The position numbers and the translations under genes were made by a program. The notes under the pieces were generated by a model. It worked only from the letters and a program-made list of their open reading frames with translations, did not search any database and was not told the DNA's origin. A stretch of 64,000 nucleotides of DNA from Amycolatopsis sp. 195334CR. Lineage in GTDB: Bacteria; Actinomycetota; Actinomycetes; Mycobacteriales; Pseudonocardiaceae. The stretch is taken from NCBI RefSeq assembly GCF_017309385.1, contig NZ_JAFJMJ010000003.1:930001-994000 (forward strand), in the 5' to 3' direction. This document shows positions 58,390 to 64,000 of the stretch, one piece after another (position 1 is the first letter of the stretch; the number at the start of each line of letters is the position of its first letter).

Positions 58390-59253
58390 ATGCCCATCGA
58401 CCCGGCTGTCGCGATCGGCGCGGAACTCGGCGAGGAGCAGTTCTCCTGGACCGCCTCCGACGTCCAGCTCTACCACCTCGCGCTCGGCGCGGGCGCCGAC
58501 CCGGCCGACCCGCGTGAACTGCGGTACGTGCTGGAGGACGACCTCCGGGTGCTGCCCACCTTCGCCACCGTAGCCGCCTCCTTCCACTGGACCGAGCCGC
58601 CGACGGTGGTCTTCCCCGGGGTGTCGATCGATCTGACCAAGGTGGTGCACGGCACCCAGGAGGTGATCGCGCACCGGCCGCTGCCAGTGGCGGGCAAGGC
58701 CACCTCGCGGACGAAGGTGGTCGACGTGCTGGACAAGGGCAAGGCCGCGGTGATCCTCCGCGAGACGGTCACCCTGGACGAGCGCGGCAGTCCGTTGTGG
58801 ACGGCCCGGTCGAGCATCTTCGCCAAGGGCGAGGGCGGGTTCGGCGGGCACCGGGGCAGCACGGAGAAGGTCCTGGCCCCGGAGCGCGAGCCGGATCTCG
58901 TTGTCGACACGGCGACACTGCCGCAGCAGGCGCTGCTGTACCGGCTGTGCGGAGACCGCAACCCGTTGCACGCCGACCCGGCGTTCGCCGCCCGTGCCGG
59001 GTTCGACCGGCCGATCCTGCACGGCCTGTGCACCTACGGGATCGTGGCGAAGGTGGTCACCGACGCCGTGCTCGACGGCGACCCGGCGGCCGTCGGCTCG
59101 TGGTCGGCGAAGTTCGCCGGGGTGGTGTTCCCCGGCGAAACCCTGCGCACCTCGATCTGGCGTGAGGACGGCCGGTTCGTCGTGGTGGCCACGGTTCCCG
59201 AACGGGACGACGCGGTGGTGCTGTCGGAAGGCGCGCTGAGCGCTACGACGTGA
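58390..59253 (+). CDS. chsH3: MaoC-like enoyl-CoA hydratase (ChsH3/Hsd4B type)
   Basis: A 287-residue double-hotdog hydratase, comparable to Rv3538 next to kstD. The active-site motif is GDRNPLHADPAFAARAGFDR followed by PILHGLCTYG in the C-terminal hotdog, as in MFE-2 hydratase-2 domains. It would hydrate a steroid side-chain enoyl-CoA. ATG 58390 is chosen; a GTG three codons earlier is possible. The 53-base gap after kshB holds a G-rich hairpin. It overlaps convergent ltp2 by 11 bases. Confidence 0.85.
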   Translation: MPIDPAVAIGAELGEEQFSWTASDVQLYHLALGAGADPADPRELRYVLEDDLRVLPTFATVAASFHWTEPPTVVFPGVSIDLTKVVHGTQEVIAHRPLPVAGKATSRTKVVDVLDKGKAAVILRETVTLDERGSPLWTARSSIFAKGEGGFGGHRGSTEKVLAPEREPDLVVDTATLPQQALLYRLCGDRNPLHADPAFAARAGFDRPILHGLCTYGIVAKVVTDAVLDGDPAAVGSWSAKFAGVVFPGETLRTSIWREDGRFVVVATVPERDDAVVLSEGALSATT

Positions 59254-60409
59254 GCACGAGGGCGCTGGTCGGCACGCCGGTGCCCGCCGTGACCAGCACT
59301 CGCTCGGCGCCGTCGACCTGGTTGACCGCGGTGCCGCGCAGCTGGCGCACGCCCTCGGCGATGCCGTTCATCCCGTGGATGTAGGCCTCGCCGAGCTGCC
59401 CGCCGTGCGGGTTGAGCGGGAGCGAGCCGTCCAGTTCCAGGTTGCCGTCGGCGATGAAGTCCTTCGCCTCGCCCCGGCCGCAGAAACCCAGCTGCTCCAA
59501 CTGCATCAGCACGTACGGGGTGAAGTGGTCGTAGAGCACCCCGACGTCCATTTCGGACGGTGAGAGCCCGGACTGGGCCCACAGCTGCCGCGCCACCACG
59601 CCCATCTCCGGCAGGGCGGCGAGGTCGTCGCGGTAGTAGCTGGTCATCACGTACTGGCCGGTCCCGCTGCCCTGGGCCGCCGCGGCGATCAACGCGGGCT
59701 TGTGCGGCAGGTCGCGGGCGCGCTCGGCGCTGGTGATCACCAGTGCTACTCCGCCGTCGCTCTCCTGGCAGCAGTCGAGCAACCGCAGCGGTTCGGCGAT
59801 CCAGCGGGACGACTGGTGCTGTTCCAGGGTGATCGGCTTGCCGTGGAACCAGGCGTGCGGATTGGTCGCCGCGTGCTTGCGGTCCACCACCGCCACCCGG
59901 CCGAAGTCCTCGCTGGTGGCGCCGTACTCGTGCTGGTAGCGCCTGGCCAGCATGGCCACCGTGGCGGCGGGCGTGGCGATGCCCATCGGGTAGTGGAAGC
60001 TGTTGTCCACCCCGGACGAGTTCACCTGCTGCGCGGCTCCCGCGGACACCTGGCCGAAGCGGTGCCCCGAGCGCTCGTTGAACGCGCGGTAGGCCACCAC
60101 GACCTCGGCCACCCCGGACGCCACGGCCAGTGCCGCCTGCTGCACGGTCGCCGCCGCGGCACCACCGCCGTAGTGGATCCGGCTGAAGAAGGTCAGCTCG
60201 CCGATGCCCAGCTCCCTGGCCACCGAGATCTCGCTGTTGGCGTCCATGGTGAAGCTGACCAGACCATCCACATCGGACAGCTGAAGCCCGGCGTCGGCGA
60301 CCGCGGCGCGCACGCATTCGGCCGCCAGCCGCAGTTCGCTGCGGCCGGAGTCCTTGGAGAACTCGGTGGCGCCGATCCCGGCGATGGCGGTGGTGCGCGA
60401 GAACGTCAT
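59243..60409 (-). CDS. ltp2: Steroid side-chain aldolase Ltp2
   Basis: A 388-residue thiolase-fold aldolase that releases propionyl-CoA and androstenedione from 17-hydroxy-3-oxo-4-pregnene carboxyl-CoA (Rv3540c-like). It starts TTAIAGIGATEFSKDSGRSE and ends with LPLNPHGGQLGEAYIHGMNG. The classical thiolase nucleophile is absent, as expected for the Ltp2 group, which needs the DUF35 domain of ChsH2. Last gene of the chsE1-chsE2-chsH2-chsH1-ltp2 operon; 4-base overlap with chsH1. Confidence 0.92.
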   Translation of the reverse strand: MTFSRTTAIAGIGATEFSKDSGRSELRLAAECVRAAVADAGLQLSDVDGLVSFTMDANSEISVARELGIGELTFFSRIHYGGGAAAATVQQAALAVASGVAEVVVAYRAFNERSGHRFGQVSAGAAQQVNSSGVDNSFHYPMGIATPAATVAMLARRYQHEYGATSEDFGRVAVVDRKHAATNPHAWFHGKPITLEQHQSSRWIAEPLRLLDCCQESDGGVALVITSAERARDLPHKPALIAAAAQGSGTGQYVMTSYYRDDLAALPEMGVVARQLWAQSGLSPSEMDVGVLYDHFTPYVLMQLEQLGFCGRGEAKDFIADGNLELDGSLPLNPHGGQLGEAYIHGMNGIAEGVRQLRGTAVNQVDGAERVLVTAGTGVPTSALVLTS

Positions 60410-60804
60410 GCCCTCTCCCCTGGTAGCACGACCCGCACGGTGCCGCTGAGGTGGTCGCCCAGCGCCCCGCGGCCGGTCACCTCGACGACCACCTCGTCAC
60501 CGTCCCGTTCGGCCACCCGGCCGGAGAGCACGAGCGTGTCGTAGGCGTAGCACGGCACCCCGAGGCGGATGCTGATCGAGCGGATCAGCGCCTCCGGCCC
60601 GGCCCACTCGGAGACGAACCGCTGCACGAGTCCGTTGTCGGTGAGGATGTTGATGAAGATGTCCTGGGAGCCGCGGGTGATCGCCGCGTCCCGGTCGTGG
60701 TGCACGTCCTGGAAGTCGCGGGTGGCGATGGCCGTGCTGATCACGAAGGTCGGGGTGAGCTCGATCTTCAGCTCGGGCAGCTCGGTGCCCACCACGGCGG
60801 TCAC
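60406..60804 (-). CDS. chsH1: MaoC-like hydratase subunit ChsH1
   Basis: A 132-residue single-hotdog protein (Rv3541c, 129 residues). With ChsH2 it hydrates 3-oxo-pregna-4,17-diene carboxyl-CoA. The hydratase-like segment is TRDFQDVHHDRDAAITRGSQ. GTG overlaps the chsH2 stop by 4 bases. Confidence 0.92.
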   Translation of the reverse strand: MTAVVGTELPELKIELTPTFVISTAIATRDFQDVHHDRDAAITRGSQDIFINILTDNGLVQRFVSEWAGPEALIRSISIRLGVPCYAYDTLVLSGRVAERDGDEVVVEVTGRGALGDHLSGTVRVVLPGERA

Positions 60805-61742
60805 CGGGCCACCCGCCAGGCGGGCAGGGTGAGCTCGTCGTCGATCCGGAGGAACGCCGCCTCGACCGCCAGTCCGATGTGGACTTCCTCGGGCTTCGCC
60901 TCCAGCAGTTCCCCGAGCACCCGCACGCCTTCCTCCAGTTCGACGAGCGCGACCACGAACGGCAGCTCCTTGCCCGGCACGGGCGGGTGGTGGTGCACCA
61001 CGTAGCTGTAGACCGTGCCGCGACCGCAGGCGACCACGTAGTCCGGTACGGCGTCCAGGTCGCCGTCCGGCGGCATCGGGCCCGGCGGGTGGCGAAGCAC
61101 GTCACCCCAGCGCTGGATGCGCAGTTCCCCGGCCTTGGTGCCCTCCCAGAAGAACTCGGTGTCCTGGCTGATCACCGGCCGCAGCACGGCGGCCCCCGGC
61201 GCGTCGACCACCTTCGGCCGCGGCTGCTCGCGCGGGCGGAACTTGAGCACGCGGAACACCATGTCCGCCACCAGTTCCTCGCCCACGTACCAGTTCGTCC
61301 TGGTGGTGACGAACCAGCCTTCGCCGAGCGCGGTCTTCTTCGGCCCCTTGACCCCTTCGAGCAGCGTGGTGGCCGAGACGTGCTCACCGGGGCGCAGGTA
61401 GCGGTGGTAGGTCTGGTCGGAGTTGGTGGCCACCACCGAGGTGAACCCCGCCTCGTCCAAAATGGACATCATCGCGCCGAGCGGGTCGTCGCTGGCGCGC
61501 TTGCCGTGCAGGCCGCCCATCGTCCACGCCTGCGCCATCGCCGGTGGTGCCACGATCCCGCCGTGCACGGACTTCGCGGCGAACTCCTCGTCCACGTACA
61601 CCGGGTTCGTGTCGCCGATGGCTTCGACCCAGTTGTTCACCATGCCCTGGTTCACCGGGTCGCGGGCGAACCGCCGGGCGGATTCGCCACCCGCCGCGAT
61701 GCGCTCGGCCGCCGCCTCGATCTCCACACTCGCTCCCGTCAT
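60801..61742 (-). CDS. chsH2: MaoC-like hydratase subunit ChsH2 with C-terminal DUF35
   Basis: A 313-residue two-domain protein (Rv3542c, 311). Residues about 1-175 are a MaoC hotdog (AIGDTNPVYVDEEFAAKS, GGIVAPPAMAQAW) pairing with ChsH1. Residues about 195-313 are a DUF35/OB unit (FFWEGTKAGELRIQRWG ... GTVYSYVVHHHPP) that docks and activates Ltp2. The DUF35 part lacks zinc-ribbon cysteines. ATG overlaps the chsE2 stop by 4 bases. Confidence 0.92.
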   Translation of the reverse strand: MTGASVEIEAAAERIAAGGESARRFARDPVNQGMVNNWVEAIGDTNPVYVDEEFAAKSVHGGIVAPPAMAQAWTMGGLHGKRASDDPLGAMMSILDEAGFTSVVATNSDQTYHRYLRPGEHVSATTLLEGVKGPKKTALGEGWFVTTRTNWYVGEELVADMVFRVLKFRPREQPRPKVVDAPGAAVLRPVISQDTEFFWEGTKAGELRIQRWGDVLRHPPGPMPPDGDLDAVPDYVVACGRGTVYSYVVHHHPPVPGKELPFVVALVELEEGVRVLGELLEAKPEEVHIGLAVEAAFLRIDDELTLPAWRVAR

Positions 61743-62893
61743 CGCGGCACCCTCGGCAACCCCAGTCCGGCGGTGGCGATCAGCTCGCGCTGGACCTCGT
61801 TGACCCCGCCGCCGAAGGTCAGCACCAGGTTGCGCTTGGCCAGCCGGTCGAGCAGTTCGGCCAGTTCGGCGGTCTCCGGATCGGCGAGGTCCCCGTGCCG
61901 CCCGACCACCTCCTCGCACAGCCTGCCGATCCGCTGCACCCGCTCCGAGCCGAGCACCTTGGTCGCCGAGGCGTCCGCGATGTCCACACCGGACGGTTTG
62001 GCCACCGAGGCCACCTGCCAGTTGAGCAGTTCGTTCACCCTGGTCACCGCGCGCGTCTCGGCCAGCACGGCCCGCACGTCGGGCAGGTCCAGCAGCGAGT
62101 TCGCCGCCGCCCACGCCCGCACGCGGTCGTACAGGCCGCCGATGCGCCCGGCCGGGCCGAGCATCACGCGCTCGTGGTTGAGCTGCGTGGTGATCAGCCG
62201 CCAGCCCCGGTTCTCCTCGCCCACCAGCCGGTTCACCGGCACGCGCACGTCGGAGAAGTAGGTGGCGTTGGTGTGGTGGGCACCGTCACAGGTGATGATC
62301 GGCGTCCAGCTGTAGCCGGGATCGGTGGTGTCCACGATCAGGATCGAGATGCCCTTGTGCTTGGGCGCGTCCGGATCGGTGCGCACGGCGAGCCAGACGT
62401 AGTCGGCGTCGTGGCCGCCGGTGGTGAAGATCTTCTGGCCGTTGACCACGTACTCGTCACCGTCGCGGACCGCGGTGGTGCGCAACGAGGCGAGGTCGGT
62501 GCCCGCCTCCGGTTCGGTGTAGCCGATCGCGAAGTGCAGTTCGCCGTCGAGGATCTTCGGCAGGAAGAACTCCTTCTGCTCGTCGGTGCCGAACGCCTGC
62601 AGGGTGGGGCCGACGGTCTGGAGCGTCACCGAAGGCAGCTGCACTTCGGCGCGCGCCGCCTCGTCGGCGAAGATGTGCTGCTCCAGCTCGCCGAAGCCGC
62701 GGCCGCCGTACTCCTTCGGCCAGCCGACGCCGAGCCAGCGGTCGCGGCCCATGCGCCGCACGATCTCCCGGAACACCTTGCCGTGGCGCTCGCGCACCAT
62801 CGCCCGGCGTTCCTCCGGTGAGACCAGGCCGGCGAAGTACGCCCGCAGTTCGTCGCGGAGCTGCTGTTGTTCCGCGGTGAGTTCGAGGTGCAT
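61739..62893 (-). CDS. chsE2: Acyl-CoA dehydrogenase subunit ChsE2 (FadE29)
   Basis: A 384-residue acyl-CoA dehydrogenase subunit (Rv3543c). FAIGYTEPEAGTDLASL and NGQKIFTTGGHDADYVW are FAD/substrate regions; the end has TFGGGVNEVQRELIAT. With ChsE1 it forms the alpha2beta2 enzyme that dehydrogenates 3-oxo-4-pregnene-20-carboxyl-CoA. One-base overlap (TGATG) with chsE1. Confidence 0.92.
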   Translation of the reverse strand: MHLELTAEQQQLRDELRAYFAGLVSPEERRAMVRERHGKVFREIVRRMGRDRWLGVGWPKEYGGRGFGELEQHIFADEAARAEVQLPSVTLQTVGPTLQAFGTDEQKEFFLPKILDGELHFAIGYTEPEAGTDLASLRTTAVRDGDEYVVNGQKIFTTGGHDADYVWLAVRTDPDAPKHKGISILIVDTTDPGYSWTPIITCDGAHHTNATYFSDVRVPVNRLVGEENRGWRLITTQLNHERVMLGPAGRIGGLYDRVRAWAAANSLLDLPDVRAVLAETRAVTRVNELLNWQVASVAKPSGVDIADASATKVLGSERVQRIGRLCEEVVGRHGDLADPETAELAELLDRLAKRNLVLTFGGGVNEVQRELIATAGLGLPRVPR

Positions 62894-63930
62894 CAGGCCC
62901 TCCCCGCCAGCTCGCCGAGCCGGTGTGCGTGGCCGCCGAGGAACCGCACGAGATCCTTGGCGGCGGCCGAATAGCGGTGCATCGGATAGCTCGTGTCCAC
63001 GCCGAGGCCGCCGTGGAGGTGGTGGCAGATGCCCATGGCCAGCGGCACCTGCTCGGTGGCCCAGTACGCGGCGACGTCGAGTTCCTCGTCGGCGTCGCGG
63101 CCGGTCGCCAGCCGCCAGATCGCCGAGGTGGTGCTCAGGTGCACGGTCCGCGAAGCGATGTAGACGTCGGCGATCTGCTGGGCGACGGCTTGGAAGGCGG
63201 CCAGCGGCCTGCCGAACTGCACCCGCTCCCCGATGTGCTGGGTGGTCAGCTCCAGCGCGCCGGCGAGCAGGCCGTCGAGCGTGGCGAGCGTGCCGGCGAT
63301 GGCGAACCGGTGCACGCCGTCGAGCGTGCCGCCGAGCAGGTTCCGTTCGTCCAGCGGGACTTCCGCGAAGGTCAGCCGGTGCTCGGGGGTGCCACCGGAG
63401 TGGTACGACTCCTCGACGGTCACCCCGGGTGCCTTCGGATCCACCAGGAACACGCCGGTGCCGACCGGCAGCGAGGCGGGCACGAGGATCCGCGTGGCTT
63501 CGGCGGCGCGGGGTACCGCGGTTTTCATGCCGTTGAGCAGCCAGCCGCCGTTCGCCTGCGACGCCGTGGTCGACGGTCGCGACGGGAACGGTGCCGACGG
63601 CTCGTGCAGCGCGGCGGTAAGCACTTCGGTGCCGTCACCCACGCCGGGCAGGAACGCGGCGCGTTGTTCGGGGGTGCCGAAGGCGTCGAGCGGCAACGCG
63701 CCCAGGGCGAGCGCGGGCAGGGCCGGGACGTCCGCGGCGGCGCGGCCGATCTCGGTGAGCAGGGCGCAGACTTCGGCGACACCGAGCCCGTCCCCGCCGA
63801 GGTCGGCGGGCAGCGAGAGGGCGAGCAGGCCGGACTTGGCCAGCGCGGGCCAGGAATCGGCTTCACCACGCAGGATCTGCGCCGCCAGTTCGGTGACCGC
63901 GGCCTCGTGCGCACCGGGGGTGAAGTCCAC
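62893..63930 (-). CDS. chsE1: Acyl-CoA dehydrogenase subunit ChsE1 (FadE28)
   Basis: A 345-residue shorter partner subunit (Rv3544c, 339). The N-terminal half is divergent; the C-terminal helical domain is conserved (HIGERVQFGRPLAAFQAVAQ; HHLHGGLGVDTSYPMHRY). GTG at 63930 follows AAGGAGG. First gene of the propionyl side-chain operon, 34 bases from a KstR box. In M. tuberculosis cyp125 adjoins this operon; here cyp125 is about 40 kb away. Confidence 0.92.
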   Translation of the reverse strand: MDFTPGAHEAAVTELAAQILRGEADSWPALAKSGLLALSLPADLGGDGLGVAEVCALLTEIGRAAADVPALPALALGALPLDAFGTPEQRAAFLPGVGDGTEVLTAALHEPSAPFPSRPSTTASQANGGWLLNGMKTAVPRAAEATRILVPASLPVGTGVFLVDPKAPGVTVEESYHSGGTPEHRLTFAEVPLDERNLLGGTLDGVHRFAIAGTLATLDGLLAGALELTTQHIGERVQFGRPLAAFQAVAQQIADVYIASRTVHLSTTSAIWRLATGRDADEELDVAAYWATEQVPLAMGICHHLHGGLGVDTSYPMHRYSAAAKDLVRFLGGHAHRLGELAGRA

Positions 63931-63964
63931 TCGGGCCTCCTTGCTCCTTGCGCCGGGATCAAAC

Positions 63965-63978
63965 TGAAACCTGTTCTA
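63965..63978. promoter_or_regulatory. KstR-type operator (chsE1 operon)
   Basis: TGAAAC-CT-GTTCTA, upstream of chsE1 and perfect in the right half. The sequence to the right edge of the window (22 bases) shows nothing further and may belong to a divergent gene outside. Confidence 0.85.
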
Positions 63979-64000
63979 GTTCTAGCCCGGATCCGGTGCT

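Overview
The window is high-GC actinobacterial DNA with many GTG and TTG starts and dense operons. Gene content and order point to a Pseudonocardiaceae-type organism, perhaps Amycolatopsis-like; this is an inference from remembered gene families, not a database match. Most of the window is a steroid (cholesterol/phytosterol) catabolic supercluster. It carries genes recognisable as orthologues of the Mycobacterium tuberculosis KstR and KstR2 regulons (Rv3515c-Rv3570c), rearranged into one stretch.

Layout. 1-9670 is housekeeping: a DUF3099 fragment, an M20 amidohydrolase operon, a methyltransferase with dtd, a sigB-like sigma factor, class I fumarase, a lipoprotein and a flavoprotein. 9779-11968 holds a GntR/HutC regulator and an amino-acid permease. 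11929-21504 is a side-chain module: a nitronate monooxygenase, fadD19, echA19, a second acyl-CoA synthetase, a tandem-DUF35 protein, ltp4 and ltp3. 22275-24869 is cyp125 divergent from fadA5. 25473-40892 is the C/D-ring (HIP) module: two SDRs, echA20, ipdA, ipdB, ipdC, fadA6, kstR2, ipdF, fadE30, fadD3, an echA and fadE31-33. 40963-49010 is an island unrelated to steroids: a desaturase, a secreted SnoaL-like protein, an MFS-M20-DUF1028-RidA operon, a flavin monooxygenase and a LysR regulator. 49048-58336 is the ring A/B module: hsaA-D-C-B, two KstD-type flavoproteins, kshA, a small Cys protein and kshB. 58390-63930 completes the propionyl side-chain steps: chsH3, ltp2, chsH1, chsH2, chsE2, chsE1.

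How it works together. CYP125 starts side-chain oxidation. FadD19 and EchA19 with Ltp3/Ltp4 suit C-24-branched sterols. FadA5, ChsE1/ChsE2, ChsH1/ChsH2 and Ltp2 remove the rest of the side chain. KstD and KshAB open ring B, HsaA-D degrade ring A, and FadD3 through IpdAB and FadE30-33 degrade the last two rings. Nine KstR-type boxes (TAGAAC-NN-GTTCTA-like) and two KstR2-type boxes (CAAG-NN-CTTG-like) sit at the expected promoters. kstR2 itself is present; kstR is not in the window.

The least explained signals are: (1) a two-copy family of about 160-bp imperfect hairpins between divergent genes, with an identical tip; (2) a concentric set of palindromes between the RidA operon and the flavin monooxygenase; (3) operator-promoter-start modules in which the end of the steroid operator supplies the -10 hexamer of an apparently leaderless gene; (4) a DasR-like perfect palindrome upstream of sigB; (5) a tandem DUF35 protein beside two Ltp aldolases. 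No tRNA, rRNA, CRISPR array, insertion sequence or pseudogene was recognised, and no gene-free stretch exceeds 300 bases.
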